Source: Stenotrophomonas beteli (GTDB lineage Bacteria > Pseudomonadota > Gammaproteobacteria > Xanthomonadales > Xanthomonadaceae). From it: a DNA stretch of 64,000 nucleotides. Under the pieces are notes generated by a model. That model had not been told where the DNA came from, did no database searches, and saw only the letters and a program-made list of their open reading frames with translations. Shown here piece by piece: positions 8,883 to 18,859 of this stretch. Numbering within the stretch: position 1 is the stretch's first letter; every line of letters starts with the position of its first letter. The DNA lies in NCBI RefSeq assembly GCF_001431665.1, contig NZ_LLXV01000048.1, positions 1 through 64,000 on the forward strand, read 5' to 3'. The translations under genes and the position numbers were made by a program.

Positions 8883-9269
8883 ATGTTCACGCCCAGCACC
8901 CTGCTGCAGTACGTGCGCGACGTCGCCACCAGCGCCACCTTCTACAGCGGCATCCTCGGCAAACCGCCGGTCGAGCAGTCTCCTGGCTTCGCCCTGTTCC
9001 TGCTCGGCGATGGCGCCGCACTGGGCCTGTGGCAGCGCGACGGCGTGCAGCCGCCGGTGTCCGCGCAGGCCGGCGCCGCCGAACTGGCGATGGTCGTCGC
9101 CAACCCCGACGCCGTGCAGCAGATGCACGATGCGTGGCGCGCACTCGGCGTGCAGATCCTGCAGGCGCCGGTGACGCTGGAGTTCGGCCACACCTTCGTC
9201 GGGGCCGATCCGGATGGCCACCGCCTGCGTGTGTACAGCCGCGCCGAAGGCATGGTCGCGCGCGATTGA
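8883..9269 (+). CDS. VOC superfamily (glyoxalase/bleomycin-resistance fold) protein
   Basis: A 128-residue protein of the vicinal-oxygen-chelate fold. It has an N-terminal LLQYVRDVATSATFYSGILG strand-helix, two beta-alpha-beta-beta-beta units, and the closing GHTFVGADPDGHRLRVYSR strand. It resembles PhnB/EhpR-type single-domain VOC proteins that act as dimers on small metabolites or bind antibiotics. Specific function cannot be told. The ATG at 8883 is followed directly by the conserved N terminus. Confidence 0.82.
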   Translation: MFTPSTLLQYVRDVATSATFYSGILGKPPVEQSPGFALFLLGDGAALGLWQRDGVQPPVSAQAGAAELAMVVANPDAVQQMHDAWRALGVQILQAPVTLEFGHTFVGADPDGHRLRVYSRAEGMVARD

Positions 9270-9282
9270 TCGCATGCGTTCT

Positions 9283-9373
9283 GTAGAGCCGAGCCCACGC
9301 TCGGCTGCTTCATGCGTTCATCCACGCGTGGCGTGGATCCACTGAAAAGCAGCCGGGCATGGCTCGGCTCTAC
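9283..9373. repeat. Nested GTAG palindromes (two subtypes)
   Basis: An outer GTAGAGCCGAGC...GGCTCGGCTCTAC pair encloses an inner ATCCACGC/GCGTGGAT palindrome, which looks like insertion of one REP subtype into another. Confidence 0.8.
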
Positions 9374-9385
9374 AGTAGAGCGGAC

Positions 9386-9420
9386 AAAAAAAACGCCGGG
9401 CAATGCCCGGCGTTTGTGTT
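9386..9420 (-). terminator. Rho-independent terminator of the bkd operon
   Basis: An 11-bp stem, AAACGCCGGGC with loop AAT and its complement (9391-9415). On the minus strand it is followed by eight T residues, ideal for ending the dehydrogenase operon. It could also work on the plus strand with a weaker T run. Confidence 0.9.
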
Positions 9421-9437
9421 TCACAGGTGGTGGCCGA

Positions 9438-10826
9438 TCAGCTGGCCAGTGCCAGGTCGTCCATCATCGCGCGCAGGAAGCGGGCGGCTTCGCCACCGGT
9501 GGCCGCGCGGTGGTCGAAGGTGACCGACAGCGGGATCACCTTGTGCGCTTCCACGCCGCCCATCACCGGGGTCGTCTGATGGCGGGCACGGCCGGCACCG
9601 ACGATGGCCACGCACGGCGGCACCACGACCGGGGTCGCGTAGCGGCCGGCGAACATGCCGAAGTTGGACAGCGAGATGGTGTAGCCACTCAGTTCCGAGG
9701 CGGCGATCGAACGCGATTCCACCTGCTCGCGCAGGCGGTTGACGCCCTCGCGGATGCCACGTGCATCGAGCATGTCGGCATTGCGCAGGGCCGGCACGAA
9801 CAGGCCGTCGTCGGTGTCCACGGCGATGCCGATGTCCACGTGCGCGTGCAGGGTGCGGGTCAGTGCTTCACCGTCGAACCAGGCGTTCATCGCGGGCACC
9901 TTCTGCGCGGCGACCACGATCGAACGCACCAGGCGGGCGGTGACGTCGTTGCCCGGCAGCCAGGCATGGATGTCGGCGTCGTCGTTCAGCGTGGTCGGCA
10001 CCACCTTGCTGTGCGCGTCGGCCATCACGCGGGCCATGTTGCGGCGCACGCCCTTCAGCGGTTCCGGCTGGCCCTTGGCGACCACGCCCGGCGGCTGGGT
10101 ACGCATCGGCTTGCCGGCGGCGGACAGCGGAGTGCGGGCTTCGCTCTGCACCGGGGCAGACACCTGCGCCGGGGCCGGCGCAGCATAGGCAGCAGCGGCA
10201 ACCGGTGCCGGAGCAGCGCCGAGCTTGGCGGTGCCGTTGGCGGCGGCCTGCTTGACGTCGGCCATGGTCACCGCGCCATCAGTGCCGGTGGCGGCCACGC
10301 GGCTCAGGTCCACGCCCAGCTTGCGGGCCATCGCACGCACGGCCGGCACCGCCTTGACGCCACCGACGGCCAGTGCCTGTTCGGCATGCACGGCATTGGA
10401 GCTCTGCATGGCGCCGACCACGGTACCGGCGTCATCACGCTCGGCAGCGGCGGGCTTGGCTTCTTCGGCGACCACCGGTGCAGCAGCGGCCGGCAGCGGC
10501 GGCGGGGTCGGTGCGGCCGCCGGTGCGGCGTGGCCATGGCTGTGGCCGGTGTCCTGGCCATCGGCGCGCTGCGGCAGGTTCGGGTCCAGTTCGAAGCTGG
10601 CCAGCACCGAGCCGGTCGGGATGATGTCGCCGGCGCCGCCGGACAGCTTCAGCACCTTGCCGGAGAACGGCGAGGGCACTTCCACCACGGCCTTGGCGGT
10701 CTCCATCGAGACCAGCGGCTCGTCCAGCTTGATCACATCGCCTTCCTTGACGAACCACTCGACGATGGTCGCGTCCGGCAGGCCTTCGCCCAGGTCGGGC
10801 AGGTTGAAGTTCTTGGTCTGGCTCAT
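9438..10826 (-). CDS. bkdB: Branched-chain 2-oxoacid dehydrogenase E2 (dihydrolipoyl acyltransferase)
   Basis: The 462-residue core subunit of the branched-chain 2-oxoacid dehydrogenase, which passes acyl groups from E1 to CoA. Residues 1-80 are a lipoyl domain with the acceptor lysine at K45 in METAKAVVEV. An Ala/Pro-rich linker leads to a peripheral-subunit-binding domain (VPAVRAMARKLGVDLSRV), a second linker, and the catalytic domain. The usual HxxxDG active-site motif reads HRAATGG, with Thr in place of Asp. The ATG at 10826 overlaps the stop of the upstream SH3 gene as ATGA. No E3 (lipoamide dehydrogenase) gene lies in the window. Confidence 0.9.
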   Translation of the reverse strand: MSQTKNFNLPDLGEGLPDATIVEWFVKEGDVIKLDEPLVSMETAKAVVEVPSPFSGKVLKLSGGAGDIIPTGSVLASFELDPNLPQRADGQDTGHSHGHAAPAAAPTPPPLPAAAAPVVAEEAKPAAAERDDAGTVVGAMQSSNAVHAEQALAVGGVKAVPAVRAMARKLGVDLSRVAATGTDGAVTMADVKQAAANGTAKLGAAPAPVAAAAYAAPAPAQVSAPVQSEARTPLSAAGKPMRTQPPGVVAKGQPEPLKGVRRNMARVMADAHSKVVPTTLNDDADIHAWLPGNDVTARLVRSIVVAAQKVPAMNAWFDGEALTRTLHAHVDIGIAVDTDDGLFVPALRNADMLDARGIREGVNRLREQVESRSIAASELSGYTISLSNFGMFAGRYATPVVVPPCVAIVGAGRARHQTTPVMGGVEAHKVIPLSVTFDHRAATGGEAARFLRAMMDDLALAS

Positions 10827-11176
10827 TTGCAGTTCTCTTCCAGCAGTTCCAGTTCGCGGGCCGGCAGCCAACCCGTCGCGCCATTGGCGCGCTCGGACCA
10901 CCACCACCCACCGTGTTCGTGATGAAGCTTCACCATCTCGCCACTTTCCACATCCAGCTCGCGGGCGTCGTAGTCGCACAGGGCTTCGGCGCGACCCTCG
11001 TCCAGCAGCTGCAACCAGGCGATGGGCGCCCATCCAGCGCGCCCATCGTTGGTGCGTACCCAGGCAAACGCCGGCCATTCCTCGTCACGGACACCTACTT
11101 CGACGATCTGGCCGGTGCGGAACCGGAGCGGGTTGGGATACTGGCTGCGGTAAGCCCCCAGAAGGCGGGCCCGCAT
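10823..11176 (-). CDS. Tandem SH3-domain protein within the bkd operon
   Basis: A 117-residue protein made of two SH3-like domains and little else: about residues 1-58 (ARLLGAY... to GWAPIAWLQLL) and 60-117 (ALCDYDARELDVESGEMVKL, ending GWLPARELELLEE). The second domain keeps the ALYDY-type start, WWW ridge and GxxP end of classical SH3 folds. There is no signal peptide, so it is probably cytoplasmic. ATG 11176 begins one base after the E1beta stop, and its own stop overlaps the E2 start, so it is translated with the complex. It could be a scaffold or regulatory subunit binding proline-rich E2 linkers; this is inference. Confidence 0.85.
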   Translation of the reverse strand: MRARLLGAYRSQYPNPLRFRTGQIVEVGVRDEEWPAFAWVRTNDGRAGWAPIAWLQLLDEGRAEALCDYDARELDVESGEMVKLHHEHGGWWWSERANGATGWLPARELELLEENCK

Positions 11177-11177
11177 G

Positions 11178-12245
11178 TCAGCCGGCCGCCACCGCGCGCT
11201 TGGCCGCAGCCACGATCCGCTCAACGCTCGGCAGGTACTTCATTTCCAGGCGGAACAGCGGAATGTGGGTGTCGTAGCCGGTCACGCGCTCGACCGGTGC
11301 CAGCAGGTCGTAGATCGATTCCTCGGCCAGGCGCGCGGCGATCTCGGCGCCGAAGCCCGCCGTCTTCGGGGCCTCCTGCACGATCACGCAGCGGCCGGTC
11401 TTGGCCACCGACTCTGCGATGGTGGCGAAGTCCAGCGGACGCAGCGTGGCCACGTCGATGACTTCGGCGCTGATGCCTTCGCCGGCCAGCTTGTCGGCCG
11501 CTTCCAGCGCTTCCTTCACCTGTGCGCCCCAGGTCACCAGGGTCACGTCGGTGCCGTCGCGCAGCACGAAGCAGACGTCCAGCGGCAGGGCTTCACCGTC
11601 GTTGACGACCACTTCCTTGTACTGGCGATAGATGCGCTTGGGCTCCATGTAGATCACCGGATCCGGTTCGCGGATCGCGGCCAGCAGCAGGCCGTAGGCA
11701 CGCTGAGGCGACGACGGCAGCACCACGCGCAGGCCCGGCACGTTGGTGAAGATCGCCTCGTTGGCCTCGCTGTGGTGTTCCGGCGCGCGGATGCCGCCGC
11801 CCCACGGCACGCGCAGCACCATCGGGCAGTGCAGGCGGCCACGGGTGCGGTAACGCAGGCGCGCGGCGTGGCAGACGATATGGTCGACCATCGGGTACAT
11901 GAAGCCGTCGAACTGGGCTTCGGCCACCGGCTTCATGCCCTGCGCGGCAAGGCCGATGGTCAGGCCGGCGATGGTGGTTTCATCCAGCGGGGTGTCGAGG
12001 ATGCGCTCGGAGCCGAAGCGCTGCTGCAGGCCGGCGGTGGCGCGGAACACGCCGCCGTTGACGCCCACGTCCTCGCCCAGCACCAGCACCGACGGATCGT
12101 GCTCCAGCTCCCAGGCCAGCGCCTGGGTGATGGCTTCGATGAGGGTGATCGGGGTGGTGGTCATGCTGTCATCTCCGCGCGCGATGGCAGCGCTGTCGGC
12201 GGCGTGGGTGTGCGCGCCGGGCGCGCCGTTCTTGATCTCATCCAT
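11178..12245 (-). CDS. bkdA2: Branched-chain 2-oxoacid dehydrogenase E1 beta subunit
   Basis: The beta half of the thiamine-diphosphate-dependent E1, which decarboxylates branched-chain 2-oxoacids. Recognisable segments are LVLGEDVG, GGVFRAT, the thiamine-contact region EAQFDGFMYPMVDHIV, RVPWGGGIRAPEHHSE, and the C-terminal transketolase-like domain with TWGAQVKEALEAA. The ATG at 12245 (355 aa) has GGAG seven bases upstream and overlaps the E1alpha stop. An alternative ATG at 12164 (328 aa), also behind GGAG, gives the usual family length, so the first 27 residues are uncertain. Confidence 0.9.
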   Translation of the reverse strand: MDEIKNGAPGAHTHAADSAAIARGDDSMTTTPITLIEAITQALAWELEHDPSVLVLGEDVGVNGGVFRATAGLQQRFGSERILDTPLDETTIAGLTIGLAAQGMKPVAEAQFDGFMYPMVDHIVCHAARLRYRTRGRLHCPMVLRVPWGGGIRAPEHHSEANEAIFTNVPGLRVVLPSSPQRAYGLLLAAIREPDPVIYMEPKRIYRQYKEVVVNDGEALPLDVCFVLRDGTDVTLVTWGAQVKEALEAADKLAGEGISAEVIDVATLRPLDFATIAESVAKTGRCVIVQEAPKTAGFGAEIAARLAEESIYDLLAPVERVTGYDTHIPLFRLEMKYLPSVERIVAAAKRAVAAG

Positions 12246-13320
12246 GGCGCTTCTCCAGGGCGATCGCCTGGGCACGCTGGGCCAGCAGATCCGGCGGCGG
12301 ATCGGCATACAGGAAGTCGAACATCGCCTCGACCGGCTGCACCGGGGTGTTGAGGTACAGGTTCACTTCCTCGTCCACGCGCGTGCCGCACTCGGCGACC
12401 CAGGCGGTTTCTTCTTCCTCGCTCCACACGCCGGCGGCGGTCAGGTACTTGCGCAGGCGCAGCATCGGCTCGCGCTGCCAGGCATCCTTCACCTCGGCGT
12501 CGTCGCGGTAGCGGCGCGCGTCATCGGCGGTGGTGTGGTCGGACAGGCGGTAGGTCATCAGTTCCAGCACGGTGCCGCCGTCGCCGGCCAGCGCACGTTC
12601 GCGCGCCTGCTCCATGGCAGCCAGCACCGCGATCAGGTCGTTGCCGTCCACCTGCAGGCAGTGCAGGCCACCGGCCAGGCCCTTCTGCGCCAGCGTTTCG
12701 GCACCGGTCTGGGCCGAACGCGGGACCGAGATGGCCCAGCCGTTGTTGACGATGCACAGGATCAGCGGGAGCTTGTAGGCGCCGGCCGAATTCAGTGCCG
12801 CGTAGAAGTCGGTCTTGGAGCTGCCGCCGTCGCCGCACACCGCCACCGCGATCTGCGCTTCCTTGTTGAGCTTGAACTTCAGCGCCGCGCCTGCGGCATG
12901 CAGGCACTGGGTGGAGATCGGCACGCAGAACGGGAAGTCCTTGGCCGCGTTGCCGCCGTAATCATTGCCGCGCTCGTCGCCGCCCCAGTACATCAGCACG
13001 TCGTGCGGGCGCACGCCACGCATGAACATCGCGCCATACTCGCGGTACGAAGGGGCGAACACGTCGTCCTTCTGCATCGCCGCGCCGATACCCACGTGCG
13101 CGGCTTCGTGGCCCAGGCAGGCGGCATAGGTGCCCAGCTTGCCGGTGCGCTGCAGTGCGATGGATTTGCTGTCGAACGTACGTACGAACAGCATCTGCTT
13201 GAACAGCGGTACCAGGACCTTGGGGTCGCGCAGCGACGCGGGCAGGTCATCGCGGACGAGCTTGCCGTCCGCGTCCAGGTACTGCAGGTATTCGATCTTG
13301 AATTCAGCGGCAACCGTCAT
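12238..13320 (-). CDS. bkdA1: Branched-chain 2-oxoacid dehydrogenase E1 alpha subunit
   Basis: The alpha half of E1 (360 aa). It binds thiamine diphosphate through CGDGGSSKTDFYAALNSAGA and the following IVNNGWAISVPRSAQT, and carries the LSDHTTADDARRY loop, the phosphorylation-loop equivalent in animal enzymes. It is first in the operon E1alpha-E1beta-SH3-E2. Together these make acyl-CoA from the 2-oxoacids of Val, Leu and Ile, supplying branched primers for iso/anteiso fatty acids, which are typical of xanthomonads, and for DSF-type signals. ATG 13320 has AAGG upstream; an in-frame GTG at 13332 is possible. Confidence 0.92.
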   Translation of the reverse strand: MTVAAEFKIEYLQYLDADGKLVRDDLPASLRDPKVLVPLFKQMLFVRTFDSKSIALQRTGKLGTYAACLGHEAAHVGIGAAMQKDDVFAPSYREYGAMFMRGVRPHDVLMYWGGDERGNDYGGNAAKDFPFCVPISTQCLHAAGAALKFKLNKEAQIAVAVCGDGGSSKTDFYAALNSAGAYKLPLILCIVNNGWAISVPRSAQTGAETLAQKGLAGGLHCLQVDGNDLIAVLAAMEQARERALAGDGGTVLELMTYRLSDHTTADDARRYRDDAEVKDAWQREPMLRLRKYLTAAGVWSEEEETAWVAECGTRVDEEVNLYLNTPVQPVEAMFDFLYADPPPDLLAQRAQAIALEKRHG

Positions 13321-13654
13321 TGCGTACTGCACCTTCGACAGAGAAGTTACAAATGATATGAATCGCCATGTTAAGGAACGCGTACGGAATAGCCTTCCTG
13401 CGCCGCAACACGGCGATTCCCCGTTTTACCCCTGCCGGCGGGTGGGGGGCCAATAACAACAACGTATTCAGTCGTTGCTGCAAAGCATCAGAATACGCCT
13501 CTGGCTGACCGCCAGCGCAACGCCCTGACCGGTTCCACGCGCAGCCCGGGGATCGGCCGATGCTCCACGGCCACCGCACGGCCCGGTATGGTGGGTCGGC
13601 TGCGCGCGTGGCGGGCAACGCGCTACCCTTGCCGCCCCTGATCTGGTTCCACCC
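13321..13654. other. Divergent promoter region between bkd operon and kynA
   Basis: About 330 bp without a gene or strong repeat. It must hold the divergent promoters for the branched-chain dehydrogenase operon and tryptophan dioxygenase. It includes an AT-richer stretch at 13345-13375, but no motif I could assign with confidence. Confidence 0.5.
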
Positions 13655-14530
13655 ATGTCCGTCGACAACAACCAACGCGATCTCGAAGCCGGCATCCACA
13701 CCGATCTGCACGGGCGCCTGACCTACGGCGGCTACCTGCGGCTGGACCAGCTGCTCAGCGCGCAGCAGCCGCTGTCCAATCCGCCGCACCACGACGAGAT
13801 GCTGTTCATCATCCAGCACCAGACGTCGGAGCTGTGGTTGAAACTGCTGGGCCACGAGCTGCGCGCGGCGATCGGCTTCCTGCAGCGCGATGAAGTCTGG
13901 CAGTGCCGCAAGGTGCTGGCCCGCAGCAAGCAGGTGCTGCGCCAGCTGACCGAGCAGTGGTCGGTGCTGGAAACGCTGACCCCCTCTGAATACATGGGCT
14001 TCCGCGACGTGCTGGGCCCGTCTTCGGGCTTCCAGTCGCTGCAGTACCGCTACATCGAGTTCCTGCTGGGCAACAAGAACGCGCAGATGCTGCAGGTGTT
14101 CGAGCACGACCCGGCCGGGCAGGCGCAGCTGCGCACCGTGCTGGAAGCGCCGAGCCTGTACGAGGAATTCCTGAAGTACCTGGCCCGCTTCGGCCACGCC
14201 GTGCCGGTGGTGTACGAGAACCACGACTGGACCCAGCCGCATGTGGCCGACGACGCCCTGCAGCCGGTGTTCGAGCGCATCTACCAGGACACCGACCGCT
14301 ACTGGCGCGAATACGCGCTGTGCGAGGACCTGGTGGACCTGGAGACTGCCTTCCAGCTCTGGCGCTTCCGCCACATGCGCACGGTGATGCGGGTGATCGG
14401 CTTCAAGCGCGGCACCGGTGGCTCGTCCGGGGTCGGGTTCCTGCGCCAGGCGCTGGAGCTGACCTTCTTCCCCGAGCTGTTCCAGGTGCGCACCACCCTG
14501 CAGGCCGCGCCCCCGGCAGCGCTGGGCTGA
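13655..14530 (+). CDS. kynA: Tryptophan 2,3-dioxygenase
   Basis: The heme enzyme that opens the indole ring of L-tryptophan to N-formylkynurenine, the first step of the kynurenine pathway. The 291-residue product has the family signatures [38 protein letters not shown] (substrate and heme pocket) and, near the C terminus, [12 protein letters not shown]. Length agrees with Xanthomonas TDO (about 298 aa). It appears monocistronic; other kynurenine genes are not in the window. The POT peptide transporter downstream may reflect amino-acid catabolism, though a shared transcript is not shown. Confidence 0.96.
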   Translation: MSVDNNQRDLEAGIHTDLHGRLTYGGYLRLDQLLSAQQPLSNPPHHDEMLFIIQHQTSELWLKLLGHELRAAIGFLQRDEVWQCRKVLARSKQVLRQLTEQWSVLETLTPSEYMGFRDVLGPSSGFQSLQYRYIEFLLGNKNAQMLQVFEHDPAGQAQLRTVLEAPSLYEEFLKYLARFGHAVPVVYENHDWTQPHVADDALQPVFERIYQDTDRYWREYALCEDLVDLETAFQLWRFRHMRTVMRVIGFKRGTGGSSGVGFLRQALELTFFPELFQVRTTLQAAPPAALG

Positions 14531-14711
14531 CCCGCATTCAGCTTGGCCCCCGACAGGTGGCTGGATCGTTTCAGATGCAAGTTCAGCGAGCAGGCGGTCA
14601 CCTGCCTCAAACGGCGTGTATTTGACGTGAACGCCACAAGTCGGTGATCCTCGCGCGTTGCTTCAACTGCACATCGGACGTGCTCGTCATCCACCGAACC
14701 AGGAAACCCGC

Positions 14712-16211
<1,500 letters not shown>

Positions 16212-16230
16212 TGATGAGAGGGTAGAAGGC

Positions 16231-16836
16231 ATGCGCATGAAGCTCGGTGGTGCAATGGTGGTGGTCTGTGCGGCGCTGATCGGCGCCTGTTCCCAACCGC
16301 AGCCGCCTGCCGCCGCCGAGCCCACGCAACCTCTGGATACCCGACCCACCGAGCCACCGGTCGCTGACCCCAGCGAACCGGTGGCCTCGGGCAATACCCC
16401 GGTGGCGGCGGACATCGCCGCCATCGCCGGGCTCGGCGCGCAGTTCGACCCGGCCCGCAACCCCGCCGACGACCTGGCCACCGCCAAGGTGGAAGCCCAG
16501 CGCGGCAAGAAGCGCATCCTGCTGGAGGTCGGCAACGCCGCCTGCGACCGCTGCCACGCACTGGACGAGATCGTGGAAGGCAACGGCGACCTGCGCCGCT
16601 TCCGCGATGCGCACTACGTGTGGGTGAAGGTCAATGCCAGTGACGAACAGCCCAACACCGCCTTCTTCGCCCAGTTCCCGGTGATGGAGCGCGACTACCC
16701 GCACCTGCTGGTGCTGGATGCCGATGGCGGACTGCTGGTATCGCAGGCCACCGGCGAGCTGCGCAAGGGCGAAGCCTTCCAGCCCGCACGGGTGACCGCG
16801 TTCCTCAAGCAGTGGGCACCTGACAAACCGGAATAG
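16231..16836 (+). CDS. Thioredoxin-fold lipoprotein
   Basis: A 201-residue protein with a lipoprotein signal (hydrophobic stretch to LIGAC; lipid-linked Cys at about residue 20) followed by a long Pro/Ala/Thr-rich linker and a thioredoxin-like domain. The redox motif is CDRC in GNAACDRCHALDEIVEG, giving a CxxC with charged middle residues, then HYVWVKVNAS and a cis-Pro region DYPHLLVLDADG. It may act in periplasmic disulfide reduction or cytochrome maturation; the role is inferred from fold. It follows the peptide transporter by 19 bp and could be co-transcribed. Confidence 0.8.
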   Translation: MRMKLGGAMVVVCAALIGACSQPQPPAAAEPTQPLDTRPTEPPVADPSEPVASGNTPVAADIAAIAGLGAQFDPARNPADDLATAKVEAQRGKKRILLEVGNAACDRCHALDEIVEGNGDLRRFRDAHYVWVKVNASDEQPNTAFFAQFPVMERDYPHLLVLDADGGLLVSQATGELRKGEAFQPARVTAFLKQWAPDKPE

Positions 16837-16839
16837 GGG

Positions 16840-16904
16840 GTAGTGCCGGCCGCTGGCCGGCACTGATTGATGTCGGGTCGCATCCACGCATGACGTGGAT
16901 CTAC
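16840..16904. repeat. GTAG palindromes, two subtypes
   Basis: GTAGTGCCGGCC/GGCCGGCAC is followed by an inverted CATCCACGC/GCGTGGAT-type unit ending in CTAC (one mismatch in the second stem). Confidence 0.85.
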
Positions 16905-17014
16905 TGTGGTGGCGGTCACATTCCCGGAATCGGCCTCTCAATATCGCAACGCGCTCGCCGCTACCGGCAAGGACCTCAATCGACACCCCGTCGATGCAAC
17001 CTTCCGGAACGCCC

Positions 17015-18154
17015 ATGCACAGCGACCACGCCGAACGACTGCCCGAACCTGCCAGCGACCTGGCCGCGGCTGGGGCAGGCGAGGGTGTGACCCTGCCGCC
17101 GCAGGAGGCGCTGCTCGATGACGCCGGCACCGGTGAGGGCATCGTTGAACTGGCACCGCCGCGCCATCGCCTGCCGCAGATCGCGCTGCCCGACAACGTG
17201 GTGCTGAAGGGTGCTGTGCAGAAACTGGTCGAGCAGAAATCGCGGCTTGATGCGCTGGCTGCCGAAGGCCAGTTGGCGGGACTGCTGCCGCCTGAATGGC
17301 AGGGCCATGGCGTGCGCGCGATCGAACTGTCCACCTTCATCCAGGGCGTGCTGCCGTTCCTGCAGCCCGGCGAGCGTGGCGAGACCGCGCCCGCCCGCCT
17401 GCCGGTGCGCCATGTGCTGGGCGACGACAGCCGCTGGGGCCTGGGCGATGTGTCCGAACCGAAATCGCTGACGTGGTACCTGGCCAGCGACGAGCGCGCC
17501 ACGGCCGGCAGCAAGGACGTGGCAGAAGCCTACCTGGTCGGCGCGCTGGGCCTGGCGTGGATGCAGGAAGGGCGCAGCCGGCCCGGCTTCCTGCGTGCGA
17601 TGGGGCAGGACAGCCTGGCCGCGCGGGTGACCATGCTGGGCTATCCAGCGGCCAGCGAACTGGCGCTGTACAGCGTCACCGTGCACGGCCAGCCGCAGAT
17701 CTGGTGCGTGCACGGCCGCCGCCGCATGCGGCCGCTGGTGGCGCCGTGGCTGAGCGTGCCGCTGCTGACCGCCTACGGCGTGCCGGCGCCGGTGGCGTGG
17801 CCAACTACGTTCCCGCCGGTGGAGGCGGTGGCCGAACTGCTGGCCAGCGCACGCCTGGGCCGCGCGCTGCCCGAAGTGGACCTGGGCAAGGCCGTGGCGA
17901 AGATCGCCGAGGATGCCGCATCCGAAGCCTGGCAGCCGGTCAGCCTGCTGCAGCTCAACACCTGGTCACCGCGCTGGCACTTCTTCCTGGGCACGTTCGT
18001 CGGGTTGCCCTCGCTGCTGCTGGTGGCCGCCGCGCTGGCCCTGCCGGGGGCGGTCGAAGCGGCCACGGTCGCCGCCTCGCTCGGCTTCGCCGGTGGCGCC
18101 ATCGCCGCGCTGGCGGTGCCGTGGATCCATGCGCGGCGCAAACACCTGAGCTGA
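17015..18154 (+). CDS. Conserved membrane protein of unknown function
   Basis: A 379-residue protein I do not recognise. The N-terminal 60 residues are acidic and Gly/Ala-rich. The central 250 residues are soluble-looking, with repeated SLTWYLAS- and FIQGVLPFL-type helices. The last 60 residues hold two membrane helices (WHFFLGTFVGLPSLLLVAAALAL region and a Gly/Ala-rich one) and a basic end, HARRKHLS. The ATG at 17015 has a weak GGAA site; an in-frame ATG at 16994 lacks one. A long hairpin starts right at the stop codon. Codon use is like its neighbours, so it looks resident and not recently acquired. Confidence 0.7.
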   Translation: MHSDHAERLPEPASDLAAAGAGEGVTLPPQEALLDDAGTGEGIVELAPPRHRLPQIALPDNVVLKGAVQKLVEQKSRLDALAAEGQLAGLLPPEWQGHGVRAIELSTFIQGVLPFLQPGERGETAPARLPVRHVLGDDSRWGLGDVSEPKSLTWYLASDERATAGSKDVAEAYLVGALGLAWMQEGRSRPGFLRAMGQDSLAARVTMLGYPAASELALYSVTVHGQPQIWCVHGRRRMRPLVAPWLSVPLLTAYGVPAPVAWPTTFPPVEAVAELLASARLGRALPEVDLGKAVAKIAEDAASEAWQPVSLLQLNTWSPRWHFFLGTFVGLPSLLLVAAALALPGAVEAATVAASLGFAGGAIAALAVPWIHARRKHLS

Positions 18155-18232
18155 AAAAGGGGACGGAGGGGATTAAGCCGCAATCAGCACAGGTGTGCCT
18201 GAAACGACTTAATCCCCTCCGTCCCCTTTTTT
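18154..18232. terminator. Long hairpin, copy 1 (bidirectional terminator-like)
   Basis: Perfect 24-bp arms (18154-18177 and 18208-18231) begin with A-run and GGGGACGGAGGGGATTAAG. The loop holds a second small stem. T runs on both sides would let it end convergent transcripts from both flanking genes. A near-identical copy is at 21361-21439, on the other side of the MarR-hppD-hmgA block. Confidence 0.85.
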
Positions 18233-18235
18233 CCC

Positions 18236-18730
18236 TCAGACCCCTTCGCCCATCCGCTCCAGGCCATCACCGGCCAGGCGCAGGATCAGCTTTTCCAGCA
18301 GCTGCTCCTCTTCCTCGCTCAGCACCGACATCAGCTTGCGGGTGATCTCGATCACCATCGGCGCGATGGTCTCGTATACCTCGAAGCCGGCCGCCGACAG
18401 CGCCAGCACCGAACGGCGGCGGTCGTCGCCGTGGGTCTCGCGCTTGATGAAGCCGCGTTCCAGCAGGCGGGCCACGGCGCGGCTGACCGCCACCTTGTCC
18501 ATCGCCGTGCGGTCGGAGACCTCGCTGGCCGAGGAACCCGGGTACAGCGCCAGGATGGTGATGACCCGCCATTCGGGAATCGCCAGACCGTAACGATCGC
18601 CGTACAGCTTGGCGATGTTGCCGCTGACCCGGTTGGACAGCACGCTCAGCCGGTAGGGCAGGAACTGTTCCAGGTCGAGCAGGACGTGCGAGGCACGCAG
18701 GCGGGTCGAGGCGGGATCGGCGGGGCTCAT
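18236..18730 (-). CDS. MarR-family transcriptional regulator
   Basis: A 164-residue winged-helix repressor: dimerisation helix, then IPEWRVITILALYPGSSASE, the recognition helix around MDKVAVSRAVARLLERGFIK, and the wing RETHGDDRRRSVLALSAAG. It is divergent from hppD with a 129-bp shared control region, so it very likely controls the homogentisate genes and perhaps itself. MarR relatives often respond to aromatic ligands; homogentisate or 4-hydroxyphenylpyruvate would be logical effectors (inference). ATG 18730 gives the usual family length. Confidence 0.9.
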   Translation of the reverse strand: MSPADPASTRLRASHVLLDLEQFLPYRLSVLSNRVSGNIAKLYGDRYGLAIPEWRVITILALYPGSSASEVSDRTAMDKVAVSRAVARLLERGFIKRETHGDDRRRSVLALSAAGFEVYETIAPMVIEITRKLMSVLSEEEEQLLEKLILRLAGDGLERMGEGV

Positions 18731-18743
18731 GTTGCGGTGCACC

Positions 18744-18772
18744 TTGCTGGTGGTTTCAAATGTAACTATAAG
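18744..18772 (+). promoter_or_regulatory. Candidate sigma70 promoter of hppD
   Basis: TTGCTG (18744-18749) and TATAAG (18767-18772) are separated by 17 bp, giving a good -35/-10 pair about 85 bp before the hppD start. It lies between the divergent MarR gene and hppD. Confidence 0.5.
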
Positions 18773-18827
18773 GGGAAGGTCCAGACCCTGCATTCTCGCC
18801 GGGTCCCAACCTGCCCGCACCTGGTTT

Positions 18828-18842
18828 GTACCGATGCGGTAC
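18828..18842. promoter_or_regulatory. Palindrome between promoter and hppD start (operator candidate)
   Basis: GTACCG-ATG-CGGTAC is a perfect 6-bp inverted repeat 17 bp before the hppD ATG, inside the predicted 5' leader. Its position would suit a repressor such as the adjacent MarR protein. It could also be chance. Confidence 0.35.
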
Positions 18843-18859
18843 CGATTCGGAGCCACGCC

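Noticed and set aside
12165..12245. Treating the first 27 residues of E1beta as clearly real
   Set aside because: Both starts have good ribosome sites. The longer form was kept for its overlap with E1alpha, but the shorter fits the family length, so no claim is built on the extension.
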